Part shown: positions 15,080 to 23,776 of the stretch, piece after piece
How the letters are laid out: every line of letters begins with the position of its first letter
Position numbering within the stretch: position 1 is the first letter of the stretch
Assembly: GCA_031732855.1 (NCBI GenBank)
Contig: JAVMKJ010000110.1
Span: 1 to 64,000 of the forward strand
Reading direction: 5' to 3'
Length of the DNA stretch: 64,000 nucleotides
Source of the DNA: JAVMKJ01 sp031732855
GTDB taxonomy: Bacteria > Pseudomonadota > Gammaproteobacteria > Competibacterales > Competibacteraceae
Made by a program: the position numbers and the translations under genes
Notes under the pieces: model-generated
The model's database searches: none
What the model saw: the letters and a program-made list of their open reading frames with translations, nothing else
Told to the model about the DNA's origin: nothing

Positions 15080-15243
15080 CGCCCCCCGCTCGCCAAACCG
15101 CGCCACAGCCGTTTTCAGGCGTTTTCGTTCCAACCCGCCAGCGAGGGATTCCCCCCACCCCCCGACCCCCGTTAACCCCCCGTTAAAATTCGTTTGAACG
15201 GCATTCGCCCTCACGCTCCTCCATCCGCCCGAGGAAAAGACCC

Positions 15244-15822
15244 ATGGCCGGCGCCTCCATCGAAATCACCGTCGACGACGCCGAACTGAACGCGGCGCTC
15301 CGCCGGCTTCAGGCCAAGCTCGGCGACCTCAAGCCGTTCTTCGCCGACGTCGGCGAGCAGCTCCTCAACAGCACGCGGGAACGGTTCCGCGCCCAGACCG
15401 CGCCCGACGGCGCGCCCTGGGCGCCGCTGTCGCCGGCCTACGCCGCCCGCAAGAAGAAAAATAAAAACAAGATACTCACGCTCGACGGCCGCCTGCGCGG
15501 CACTTTAACCAAGCAAGTCGACCAGGACAGCCTGCGCATCGGCACGCCGCTGGCCTACGGCGCCACCCACCAGTTCGGCGCCCGCAAGGGCCAGTTCGGC
15601 GCGGTGGTGGCCCAGATCAACGCCTACGTGCGCCGCGTGAAAAGCCGCGACGTGAAGCAGGGCCGCAAGACCGTCGCCAAGGGCGTCGCCTTCGTCCGCG
15701 CCCATTCCCGCAAGATGATCGTCCCCTGGGGCAACATCCCCGCGCGCCCCTTCCTCGGCCTGTCCGACCGGGACCGCGCCGACCTGCTCGACGCCCTCAA
15801 CGAGTATCTGGCGCGAGACTGA
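15244..15822 (+). CDS. phage virion morphogenesis protein, gpG/tail completion-like
   Basis: The 192-residue protein fits the Mu gpG (gp31)/P2 gpS family: an N-terminal helix (LNAALRRLQAKLGDLKPFFA), STRERFRAQTAPDGAPWAPL, a basic KKKNKNKILTLDGRLRGTL, ATHQFGARKG, and a C-terminal RPFLGLSDRDRADLLDAL. The family joins tails to heads. A basic insertion after HQFGARKG (residues about 120-160) is longer than in Mu. GAGGAAAAG precedes the start. Confidence 0.85.
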   Translation: MAGASIEITVDDAELNAALRRLQAKLGDLKPFFADVGEQLLNSTRERFRAQTAPDGAPWAPLSPAYAARKKKNKNKILTLDGRLRGTLTKQVDQDSLRIGTPLAYGATHQFGARKGQFGAVVAQINAYVRRVKSRDVKQGRKTVAKGVAFVRAHSRKMIVPWGNIPARPFLGLSDRDRADLLDALNEYLARD

Positions 15823-15831
15823 TATTGCTTT

Positions 15832-15858
15832 TTGTTATAACGAAGCACACGATATATC
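15832..15858 (+). promoter_or_regulatory. candidate promoter before the protease/scaffold gene
   Basis: In an AT-rich gap (15823-15883) TTGTTA at 15832-15837 and TATATC at 15853-15858 are spaced by 15 bases; the latter lies in a perfect palindrome CGATATATCG (15850-15859). A short spacer makes this uncertain; an operator is an alternative reading. Confidence 0.3.
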
Positions 15859-15883
15859 GCGATTTCATATTGAGGCGTTCGGC

Positions 15884-16954
15884 ATGTCCGCACTCGCTCC
15901 CCTCGACATCTTCCGCGCCGGCACCCACACCGACGTCGCCGGCCGCACTCTGAGCTTCGCCGCCGCCGATCTGGACGCCACCGCGGCCGCCTACGACCCC
16001 GCCAAGCACGAAGCGCCGCTGGTGGTGGGCCACCCCGCCCTCGACGCGCCCGCCTACGGCTGGGTGAAGGCGCTGGCCCGCGACGGCGAGGTGCTGCGCG
16101 CCACGCCCGATCAGGTGGAAGCCCAGTTCGCCGAATGGGTCAACGCCGGCCGCTACAAGAAGATTTCCGCCTCGTTCTGGCTGCCCGACGCCCCCGGCAA
16201 CCCGGCGCCCGGCATCTATTCGCTGCGCCACGTCGGCTTTCTCGGCGCCGCCGCTCCGGCGGTCAAGGGGCTGCGCGCCCCGTCGTTCGCCGGCGATCAA
16301 ACCGGCATCGTCACCCTCGAATTCTCGGAATGGGGAAGTGAAATTCAAGTCGAGTTGTGGCGCAATTTGCGCGAGTTCTTCATCGAAAAATTCGGGAAAG
16401 AACAAGCCGACAGCGTCATCCCTTCGCTCCAAATCGACATTTTGCGCTCCGATATCGAAAACGAACGCATCCGATCCGCCGAATCAGCCATCAGCCAAGA
16501 GGTCCCGATTGCCATGTCCGAACCCACCGTCGATTTCGCCGCGCGCGAAGCCGAACTGAACCAGCGCGAAGCCGCCCTGGCCGAACGCGAAGCCGCCCTG
16601 GCGAAGGCCGAGGCCGACCGCGCCCGGGCCGCCGCCGTCGCCTTCGCCGAAACGCAAGCCAAGGCCGGCACGATCCTGCCGCGCCAGCAGGCCGGCCTGG
16701 TCGAGCTGCTGCTCGCCCTGCCGGCCGCGCCGCTGGAATTCGCCGACGGCGACCAGACCGTTTCGACCGAACCGCGCGCCTGGCTGGAACAGTTCGTCGC
16801 CGGCCTGCCCGTCCGGGTCGATTTCGCCGAACGCAGCGCCGCCGCGCCCGCCGCGTCGGCTCCCGCGCCGGTCCTGTCCCGCGCCGCCTTCGATGCCCTG
16901 CCGCCCGCCCAGCGCGCGAAGCACGTGCACGCCGGCGGCACGATCCGCGATTGA
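15884..16954 (+). CDS. Mu gp32-like prohead protease with embedded scaffold
   Basis: The 356-residue product has a protease half (FRAGTHTDVAGRTLSFAAAD, EAPLVVGHPALDAPAYGWVK, SLRHVGFLGAAAPAVKGL) and a scaffold half with a heptad-rich helix (AREAELNQREAALAEREAAL). In Mu the scaffold Z is made from an internal start within gene I. Here ATG 16514 (MSEPTVDFAA) is preceded by AAGAGG at a suitable distance and lies at the domain border, so the same arrangement is likely. A low-GC patch joins the halves (residues about 150-210). Confidence 0.85.
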   Translation: MSALAPLDIFRAGTHTDVAGRTLSFAAADLDATAAAYDPAKHEAPLVVGHPALDAPAYGWVKALARDGEVLRATPDQVEAQFAEWVNAGRYKKISASFWLPDAPGNPAPGIYSLRHVGFLGAAAPAVKGLRAPSFAGDQTGIVTLEFSEWGSEIQVELWRNLREFFIEKFGKEQADSVIPSLQIDILRSDIENERIRSAESAISQEVPIAMSEPTVDFAAREAELNQREAALAEREAALAKAEADRARAAAVAFAETQAKAGTILPRQQAGLVELLLALPAAPLEFADGDQTVSTEPRAWLEQFVAGLPVRVDFAERSAAAPAASAPAPVLSRAAFDALPPAQRAKHVHAGGTIRD

Positions 16955-17004
16955 TCCGCGATTGATCCCGCCGCGCCCGTTCCCGCGATTCCAGGAGTCC
17001 CGCC

Positions 17005-18159
17005 ATGGCCAACACCCTGACCAACCTCATCCCCGACCTGTACGCCGCGCTGGACATCGTCTCGCGCGAGCTGGTCGGCCTCATCCCCGCCGTGATGCTG
17101 GACGCCCAGGCGGCCCGCGCGGCGGTCAACCAGACCCTGCGGATTCCGCTGGCGCCGGCCAGCACCGCGGCCGACGTCACCCCGGCCAGCACGGCGCCCG
17201 ACACCGGCGATCAGACCTTCACCAACGCGACCGTGACGATCTCGAAGTCGCGCGCGGTGCCGATCCGGTGGACCGGCGAGGAAACGCTGGGCATCAACAG
17301 CGGCGTCGGCTTCCAGGCGCTGCGCCAGGCCCAGTTCGCCCAGGCCATGCGCACCCTGACCAACGAGGTCGAGGCCGATCTGGCCGCGCTGTACGCCAAG
17401 GCCAGCCGCGCCTACGGCACCGCCGGCACCGCCCCGTTCGGCACGGCGGGCGACTACAGCGACGCCTCCCAGATCCGCAAGATTCTGGCCGACAACGGCG
17501 CGCCGCTGTCCGAACTGCAACTGGTGCTCAACACCACGGCCGGCGCCAACCTGCGCGGCAAGCAGGCCCAGGCCTACATGGTCGGCGACACCAGCCTGCT
17601 GCGGCAGGGCGTGCTGGGCGACTTCAACGGCATGGCGGTGCGCGAATCGGCGCAGATCAAGAGCCATACCAAGGGCACCGGCGCCAGCGCGACGACCGAC
17701 AACGCCGGCTATGCGGTGGGCAGCACCAGCCTGACCCTGGCCAGCGCCGGCACCGGCACCCTGCTGGCCGGCGACGTGGTCACCTTCGCCGGCGACACCG
17801 CCAACAAGTACGTGGTGACGACCGGCGATTCCGACGTAAGCAACGGCGGCACGCTGGTGCTGGGCGCGCCCGGCATCCAGGTCGCCATGAGCGCCGCGAC
17901 CAAGGCCATCACGGTGGGCAACAGCTACGCCGCCAACCTGGCCTTCGCCCGCTCGGCGATCCTGCTGGCCGCCCGCGCCCCGGCCTTGCCGGACGGCGGC
18001 GACATGGCCGACGACCGGACCACGATCACCGATCCCCGGTCCGGGCTGAGCTTCGAAGTGTCCGCCTATCGCCAGTATCGCCGGGTGCACTACGAAGTCG
18101 CCCTGGCGTGGGGCGTGGCGGCGATCAAGCCCGAGCACATCGCGATCCTGCTGGGCTGA
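17005..18159 (+). CDS. major capsid protein, P22 coat-like (HK97 fold)
   Basis: The 384-residue protein begins MANTLTNLIPDLYAALDIVS, the P22 coat-type start, and has LAALYAKASRAYGTAGTAPF, the LNTTAGANLRGKQAQAYMVG block and a typical C-terminus (SGLSFEVSAYRQYRRVHYEV). Residues about 225-305 look like an inserted beta domain (GSTSLTLASAGTGTLLAGDV, VTFAGDTANKYVVTT) analogous to the P22 insertion domain. Mu itself has a different coat (gpT), so this head gene is a mosaic exchange. It follows protease/scaffold as expected. Confidence 0.88.
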   Translation: MANTLTNLIPDLYAALDIVSRELVGLIPAVMLDAQAARAAVNQTLRIPLAPASTAADVTPASTAPDTGDQTFTNATVTISKSRAVPIRWTGEETLGINSGVGFQALRQAQFAQAMRTLTNEVEADLAALYAKASRAYGTAGTAPFGTAGDYSDASQIRKILADNGAPLSELQLVLNTTAGANLRGKQAQAYMVGDTSLLRQGVLGDFNGMAVRESAQIKSHTKGTGASATTDNAGYAVGSTSLTLASAGTGTLLAGDVVTFAGDTANKYVVTTGDSDVSNGGTLVLGAPGIQVAMSAATKAITVGNSYAANLAFARSAILLAARAPALPDGGDMADDRTTITDPRSGLSFEVSAYRQYRRVHYEVALAWGVAAIKPEHIAILLG

Positions 18160-18207
18160 TCGCGCGGCGAGCGGGGGGCGTCGGCCCCCTGTTTCTCATC
18201 CGAACCC

Positions 18208-18263
18208 GCGGGTTCCCTCACCCCCCACCCCTCTCCCGAGGGGAGAGGGGAGCAAAAACCCGC
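18208..18263 (+). repeat. full-length palindromic element, intergenic
   Basis: GCGGGTT (18208-18214) and AACCCGC (18257-18263) are inverted and bound a 56-bp unit with the usual inner hairpin around CCCCTCTCCCGAGGGGAGAGGGG. The left end also lies in a 12-bp palindrome AACCCGCGGGTT (18203-18214). It fills most of the gap between the coat gene and the DUF1320 gene and is the last copy in the prophage. Confidence 0.85.
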
Positions 18264-18286
18264 CGCCCGCCGAAAGGAACCCGACC

Positions 18287-18697
18287 ATGTATGCCACCGC
18301 CGACGACATCGAACTGCGCTACCCGGGCGAACTGGCCCAGGCCGGGCCGCGCGATGCCGCCGGCAACCTGGACGACGACGCCATCGCGGCGGCGCTGGCG
18401 GCGGCCGACCAACTGATCGACCTGCACCTGGGCACCGCCGGCCGGACGGTGCCGCTGGAAGCGCCGTACCCGGCCTGGGTGGTGGACGTGGCCGTGGATC
18501 TGGCGCTGTATCTGGCCACCCCGACCGCGCTCGCCTCGCAAGGCGATTTCGCCGACCGCTACCAGCGTTATCAGGACGCCTACCACCGGCTGCAAGCCGT
18601 CGCCGCCGGCCAGTTGCTGCCGCCCGGAACCGGCCTGGCCTGCGCCGCCTACGCCCCCGATCGGCTGTTTTCCGCCGACACCCTGGAGGGATTCTGA
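18287..18697 (+). CDS. Mu gp36-like protein (DUF1320)
   Basis: The 136-residue product has the DUF1320 opening (MYATADDIELRYPGELAQ), a central AALAAADQLIDLHLG and the C-terminal DRYQRYQDAYHRLQAVAAGQ. The family sits next to the coat gene in Mu-like phages and is thought to act in head completion or neck assembly. AAAGGAA precedes the start, and its stop overlaps the next gene by one base. Confidence 0.85.
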   Translation: MYATADDIELRYPGELAQAGPRDAAGNLDDDAIAAALAAADQLIDLHLGTAGRTVPLEAPYPAWVVDVAVDLALYLATPTALASQGDFADRYQRYQDAYHRLQAVAAGQLLPPGTGLACAAYAPDRLFSADTLEGF

Positions 18698-19140
18698 TGG
18701 CGCCCAGCGCGATCGTGGCCGCCGCCGTCGCGGCGCTGGCCGCCCGTTATCCCGGCTTCAAGGTCGAGGCCCACGGCGGCCGCTTCGCCGAATCCGATGT
18801 CCCCCTGCTGCTGGCCAAGGCCCCGGCCCTGCTGCTCGGCTGCGGCGGCCTGCCTCGGCTGGAGGCGGTCGGCGAACGCGGCTGGCGCGCCGACTGGAAC
18901 TGGGCGCTGTACGTGCTCGGCGCCGACGTCGGGGCCACCGGCCGCGACGCGCTGGCGCTGGATACCTGCGCCGACCTGATGACCTGGCTGCCCGAGCAAA
19001 CCTGGGGCGTGCCCGGCGCCCGGCTGGTCGACCCGGCGGCGATTTCCGCCGACAACCTGTTCACCGGCCACGTCAACATCCTGCGCGTGTCGCTGTGGGG
19101 GCTGACCTGGCCGCAATCGATTCCGCTGACCCTGGAGTGA
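18697..19140 (+). CDS. Mu gp37-like protein (DUF1834)
   Basis: The 147-residue product pairs with the DUF1320 gene as in Mu-like phages (VAALAARYPGFKVEAHGGRF, LGCGGLPRLEAVGERGWRAD, WNWALYVLGADVGATGRDA). It is the probable tail-terminator or head-tail connector subunit. TGATG coupling to the previous gene. Confidence 0.85.
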   Translation: MAPSAIVAAAVAALAARYPGFKVEAHGGRFAESDVPLLLAKAPALLLGCGGLPRLEAVGERGWRADWNWALYVLGADVGATGRDALALDTCADLMTWLPEQTWGVPGARLVDPAAISADNLFTGHVNILRVSLWGLTWPQSIPLTLE

Positions 19141-19147
19141 TGCCCCC

Positions 19148-19924
19148 ATGACCGTCGCCGTTGCCTCGAAATCCCTCTACCTGAACTGCGCGATCAAGTT
19201 CGGCTTCTGGTCGGGCGATACCGCGCCGACCCAGTTCTACGATCCGGTCAACTGGACCAAGCTGGAACTGACCAGCCAGCAGCAGGAGTCCGACGACCTG
19301 CTGTCCAACATGGAAGGATCGGCGGGCGAAATCCTCGCCAGCGTCAACAAGACCACCGAGGCCGGCAGCCTGAGCGCCGAGGCCGACTACATGCCGCCGG
19401 CGCTGTACGCCGTGCTGCTGGGCGCCACCCTGAGCGAGGTGACCCAGACGACCTCCGCCGTGGTCGACGAGGCCATTACCCCGGCGGTGGGGTTGTGGGT
19501 GCCGCTGGCCAACAAGTACCTCGCCGCCCACGGGACCGGTACCGAGATCGTGGCCAAAACCGCCGCCGACGCGACCGTGGCCAGCACCCATTACGAGGTG
19601 GATTTGGTCAACGGGCTGTTCAAGGCGCTGGACGCCACCGGCGCGACCGTCGCCAAGATCAGCTATCACCCCGCGACCCGCACCATCGAGAACTACGCCG
19701 CCGGCAAGGCCGTCAGCAACTACGTGATGCTGGTCGGCTCGGCGACGGAAAAGGTGTCGATGAAGCGCGGGCGCATCGTGGTCTACAAGGCCAATCTGGC
19801 CGGCTCGGCCGCGTTCGACCCGGTCACCGGCACGTACGTCAAGGGCAGCTTCAGCGGCAAGATGCTGACCCCGACCGGCTATTCTTCACCCTGGCTGTTC
19901 CAGGTGTCCGACCTGGCGGCGTAA
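19148..19924 (+). CDS. tail tube-like protein
   Basis: The 258-residue product is mostly beta (WTKLELTSQQQESDDLLSN, EAGSLSAEADYMPPALYAVL, KVSMKRGRIVVYKANLAG) and resembles major tail-tube proteins of non-contractile tails by position, size and composition. It carries an inserted segment around residues 120-160 (EIVAKTAADATVASTHYEVD) like small beta domains found in other tail proteins. No sheath gene adjoins it, which argues for a siphovirus-like tail. Confidence 0.7.
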   Translation: MTVAVASKSLYLNCAIKFGFWSGDTAPTQFYDPVNWTKLELTSQQQESDDLLSNMEGSAGEILASVNKTTEAGSLSAEADYMPPALYAVLLGATLSEVTQTTSAVVDEAITPAVGLWVPLANKYLAAHGTGTEIVAKTAADATVASTHYEVDLVNGLFKALDATGATVAKISYHPATRTIENYAAGKAVSNYVMLVGSATEKVSMKRGRIVVYKANLAGSAAFDPVTGTYVKGSFSGKMLTPTGYSSPWLFQVSDLAA

Positions 19925-19926
19925 TC

Positions 19927-20334
19927 GTGGCCATCACGCTCGGCGGGGTGACGCTGCCCGACGGGCTGGCCTGGAGCGATGAATTCGCCTGGACGGCCAC
20001 CGTCCAGGCGACCGACTACGGCCTGACCGGCGCGCTGATCGTGGAGGAATCCACCCGGCAGGCCGGTCGGCCCATCACCCTGATCGGCCAGTCCGCCAAC
20101 AACCGGCATACCGCGTGGCTGGACCGGACCGCGCTGCTCGCCCTGGTCGCGCTGCTGGACGCGCCGGGCGCCACTCACACCCTCACCCTGCACGACGCCC
20201 GCGCCTTCACCGTGGCCGCCCGCCACGGCGACGGCGCGGTCGAGGCCCGCCCGGTTCCCCGCGTCGGCGACTTCATCCCGGCCGACCCGGACGGCTGGTA
20301 CATCCTCCAGGCCGTGCGCCTGATCGAGGTCTGA
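19927..20334 (+). CDS. tail assembly protein upstream of tape measure
   Basis: GTG 19927 begins 2 bases after the tail-tube stop and gives 135 residues (VAITLGGVTLPDGLAWSDEF, AWLDRTALLALVALLDAPGA, DPDGWYILQAVRLIEV). It occupies the slot of tail assembly chaperones, but its beta-rich makeup is more like a minor tail or tail-tip protein. No frameshift arrangement is evident. Confidence 0.6.
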   Translation: MAITLGGVTLPDGLAWSDEFAWTATVQATDYGLTGALIVEESTRQAGRPITLIGQSANNRHTAWLDRTALLALVALLDAPGATHTLTLHDARAFTVAARHGDGAVEARPVPRVGDFIPADPDGWYILQAVRLIEV

Positions 20335-20335
20335 A

Positions 20336-23300
20336 GTGGCCGACCGCAACCTCGTCCTGCAACTGCTGATCACGGCCAAGGACCAGGCGACGACCGTCTT
20401 CGGCAAGCTGTTCCGCTATCTGGACGACGAAACCAAGGTCATCGCCGGCAAGATTCGGGACGCCTTCAGCGGCCTGTTCGGCGGCGGGCTGGACGGCGCC
20501 ATCGAGTTCGAAGCCGCCCTGGCCCGCGTCGTCGCCAAATCGGGCGCCGGCGAAGCCGAACTGCAAAAACTGAAAACCGCCGCGCAGGAGTGGGCGCGCG
20601 CCGTGGGATTGGGCGCCGACGGCTCGGCGCAGGCGGCGCAGGCGCTGGAATTTCTGACCGGCGCCGGATTGAGCGCCGATCAGGCCATTGCCGCGCTGGG
20701 TTCCACGCTCCGCGTCGCCAAAAACGAACAAATCAGCACCCAGCAGGCCGCCACGGCGCTGACCGACGTCCTGTCGGTCATGGGGCTGAAGTACGAAGAA
20801 GCCGCCCGCGCCGGCGACGTGCTCCAGAAATCGGCCGATCTGACCAGCACCAGCGTGTCCGCCCTGGCCGAGGCGATTCGCCAGGGCGGCGGCGAGGCAG
20901 CCAAGATCGGCCTGACCTTCGAACAGACCGTCGTCCTGCTCACCGCCTTCGCCAAGGCCGGCATCCAGGGCAGCGAGGCCGGCACCGCGCTGGTCAACGT
21001 GCTGAAAGACATCGCCGATCCGGCGTCCAAGGCGCGGCAGGAGCTGGCCAAGTTCGGCGAAAGCACCGGCGATGTCTCGCAATTCATCGGCCGACTGATC
21101 GAACTGGGACCGCGCGGGAATCAAGTCATCCGGGCCTTTTCCCAAGAAGCCGGCCCCGGCCTGGCCGGACTGTTGCGGGTGGGAACGGACGGGCTGGCGG
21201 AATACGGCCGGGCGCTGGAACGGGACGCGGTCGGCGGCCTGGAGAAAGCCAGCGCCACCATCAACGCCACCACCAAGGGCGCGCTGGAGCGGCTGGCGAC
21301 CGCCTGGGGACAGATCAAGGACACGCTGGCCGAACCGCTGTTGAAGCCCATCGCCGACGGCGCCGAGGCTCTGAGCAAAACCCTCGGCGACCTGCTCGCC
21401 AGCGGCAAGCTGCAAAGCATCGCCGACGGCATCAAGAATCTGTACGTCGACGCCGCGCGATACGTCGATGACTTCCTGAAAAAGGTCGATTGGGACCGCT
21501 TCAAGACCCAGGCCGGCGACGCCATCGCCGCCGTCCGCACGGCGCTGGATCAAACCATCGACGGGGTCCAGGGGAAAATTCAGACCGTCTCCGACTGGAC
21601 GTCGGCTGTTTTCTCGCCGCTCACCCAGGCAATAGACGGCTATCGGCTGGCGTGGGCGCTGGCCAACAAGGATCAGGACGCGGCCGTCCGGCTCCAGCAA
21701 CAAATCGAAGCGCGCACCGCCGCCATCAGTCGGGCGCTGAGCGGCACCAGCGCCGAGTATGCCAACGCGGGCGCCGCGGCGCGGACGTTCGGCGCCGCAA
21801 CCGAAGGCGCCGCGCGGGCCACCGATGCGCTGCAAGCCGCCCAGCAGGCCGCCGCCGCGCGCGTCGCCGAACTGGCCGAGGCGACGAAGCAGCAGGAAGC
21901 CGAAGTCCAACGGTTGTACGAAGCCAACGCCCGGGGCCAGGCCAGCACCGAGGACTACGGCGCGGCCGTCGTGAAACTGTGGGAGCTGCAAGGCCGTCTG
22001 AAGACCGCGCAGGCCGCCGCGACCGCCGCGCAGAAAGACGCCACCGAGGCGACCGCGCACGCCGTGCCCGTCGCGGAACGGCACGCCGCCGCGCTGAACA
22101 AAACCTGGGCCGAAACCGACGCCGCTTCCATCGCCGCGCTGAAATATCAAAACGCGCTGGCCGAAACCAACCGGCAGATACAAGCCGCGGCCAACAACGC
22201 CGGCGACTGGAGCGAAGGGCTGCGGCTGAACGACGTCCAACTGCTCGGGCTGAAGGACGCCGCCGAAGCGACCGCCGAGCAACTGGATCGGGTGCGCCAG
22301 GCGCAACGGGACGGGCTGGCCACGACCAACGACGTGCAGGCCGCGCTCAAGGTCGCCAACGACGCGCAGGACCGCTATACGAAGGCGCTGGCCGCCTGGG
22401 TGGAGCAGCAGGACCGGGTCGTCGCCGCCGCCCGGCGGGCGAACGACCTGGGCCAACAAGGGCTCGACCTGCAAATCCAGCAGGCGCAGGCGGCCGTCGA
22501 TCTGGCCAAAGCCAAGGGCGACGCCAACGCGCAAAGCCAAGCCGAGGCCGCCCTGTCCGACCTGCTCCAGCAAAAAGCCGACGCGGCGGTGGCCGGGAAA
22601 CAGCGCGAAATCGAAGCGTACCAAGCCTTGATCGACGCCACCCGCCAAAAGCTGGAAGCGGACGGCCAGCTCGGCGTGGCCGAACAGGCGCAACTGGCGG
22701 AAATGGCCGACAAGCGGGCCGCCCTGGAACTGGAACGGCAGAGCCTGGAGACGACCGCGCAAGCGATTCGCGATCAGGCCGCGGCCGTTCGCGAGTCGGC
22801 TAAAGCCCAAGCCGACGCGGCGAAAACCATCGCGGACGCGAAGGACCACGCCGAGCAGCTCGCCGCCGCCGGCGATCTGGTGTCTGGCGCGCTGACCGGC
22901 TGGGCGCAACGGTTGCAGGCGCTATCCCCCGCCGCGCGGGAAGCGTTCGATGGGTTCAAGCAAGGGTCCGATATCGCCGCGGCCGGCATCGAAGAACTCA
23001 ATGCCGCCATGAGCAAGAACATGGACGAGCAGTCGAAGCTGACCGGCGCGGGCAGCGGTTTCGCGGCCTGGGCGAATCAGGTGGCCGATAAAGCGCTCGA
23101 CATCGAGGCGTCTTTTTTGGGGCAAGCCAGCGCCGTCCAGCAACTCATCGATCGGCTGGGCGCCATCGGCAGCGCGACCGGGCTGGATACCCTGATCCGC
23201 CAGGCCGAACGGAGTCGCGAACAATTCGACCTGCTCGACCGGCAGCGTTTGGACAACCTGCAATCCGCCATCGACGCCGCGACCGACCGGCTGCGCCAGA

Positions 23301-23776
23301 TGCAGGAGGAAGCCGCCAGCGCCAAGGACCGCCTGGCCGAACTGAACGCCGAAATCGCCCGCGAACGCGGCGACACCGCCACGGCGGACCGGCTGCGGCT
23401 CGAACTGGAGCAGCGTCAGGCGCTGGCCGAAGTCGAGGCGAATCTGGCCCAGGCCCGCAACGAACAGAATCAAGAGCTGATCCGGCTCTACGAAGAGCAG
23501 AAAAACAAGCTCCAGGAGCTGTACGACCTGAAGGAACGCAACCTGGAACAGGAACGCCGCCAGGCCCAAGCCGCCGCCGGGTCGAACGCGGGCAGCGCCG
23601 GCAGCTCCAGCAGCGCCGGCAGTTCCGGCAGTTCCGGCAGTTCCGGCGGATCCGGCAAAACCTACACTTTGAACCTGGTCGGCAGCGGCGGCAGCACGCT
23701 GACCGCCAGCACGAACACCGACCCGGCCGCGTTCCTCGACGAACTGGAGCGCGCCCAAGCCAGGAGCCTCGCCTGA
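20336..23776 (+). CDS. phage tail tape measure protein
   Basis: GTG 20336 gives 1146 residues. Residues about 45-330 form the conserved TP901-type core (AQEWARAVGLGADGSAQAAQ, EFLTGAGLSADQAIAALGST, GGGEAAKIGLTFEQTVVLLT). A very long helical, Ala/Glu/Gln-rich coiled-coil part follows to about residue 1080. Near the C-terminus a Ser/Gly hinge is encoded by a 9-bp tandem repeat (CGGCAGTTC, about 23620-23650). The length sets tail length; about 1.1 kb of residues implies a tail of well over 100 nm. Confidence 0.9.
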   Translation: MADRNLVLQLLITAKDQATTVFGKLFRYLDDETKVIAGKIRDAFSGLFGGGLDGAIEFEAALARVVAKSGAGEAELQKLKTAAQEWARAVGLGADGSAQAAQALEFLTGAGLSADQAIAALGSTLRVAKNEQISTQQAATALTDVLSVMGLKYEEAARAGDVLQKSADLTSTSVSALAEAIRQGGGEAAKIGLTFEQTVVLLTAFAKAGIQGSEAGTALVNVLKDIADPASKARQELAKFGESTGDVSQFIGRLIELGPRGNQVIRAFSQEAGPGLAGLLRVGTDGLAEYGRALERDAVGGLEKASATINATTKGALERLATAWGQIKDTLAEPLLKPIADGAEALSKTLGDLLASGKLQSIADGIKNLYVDAARYVDDFLKKVDWDRFKTQAGDAIAAVRTALDQTIDGVQGKIQTVSDWTSAVFSPLTQAIDGYRLAWALANKDQDAAVRLQQQIEARTAAISRALSGTSAEYANAGAAARTFGAATEGAARATDALQAAQQAAAARVAELAEATKQQEAEVQRLYEANARGQASTEDYGAAVVKLWELQGRLKTAQAAATAAQKDATEATAHAVPVAERHAAALNKTWAETDAASIAALKYQNALAETNRQIQAAANNAGDWSEGLRLNDVQLLGLKDAAEATAEQLDRVRQAQRDGLATTNDVQAALKVANDAQDRYTKALAAWVEQQDRVVAAARRANDLGQQGLDLQIQQAQAAVDLAKAKGDANAQSQAEAALSDLLQQKADAAVAGKQREIEAYQALIDATRQKLEADGQLGVAEQAQLAEMADKRAALELERQSLETTAQAIRDQAAAVRESAKAQADAAKTIADAKDHAEQLAAAGDLVSGALTGWAQRLQALSPAAREAFDGFKQGSDIAAAGIEELNAAMSKNMDEQSKLTGAGSGFAAWANQVADKALDIEASFLGQASAVQQLIDRLGAIGSATGLDTLIRQAERSREQFDLLDRQRLDNLQSAIDAATDRLRQMQEEAASAKDRLAELNAEIARERGDTATADRLRLELEQRQALAEVEANLAQARNEQNQELIRLYEEQKNKLQELYDLKERNLEQERRQAQAAAGSNAGSAGSSSSAGSSGSSGSSGGSGKTYTLNLVGSGGSTLTASTNTDPAAFLDELERAQARSLA

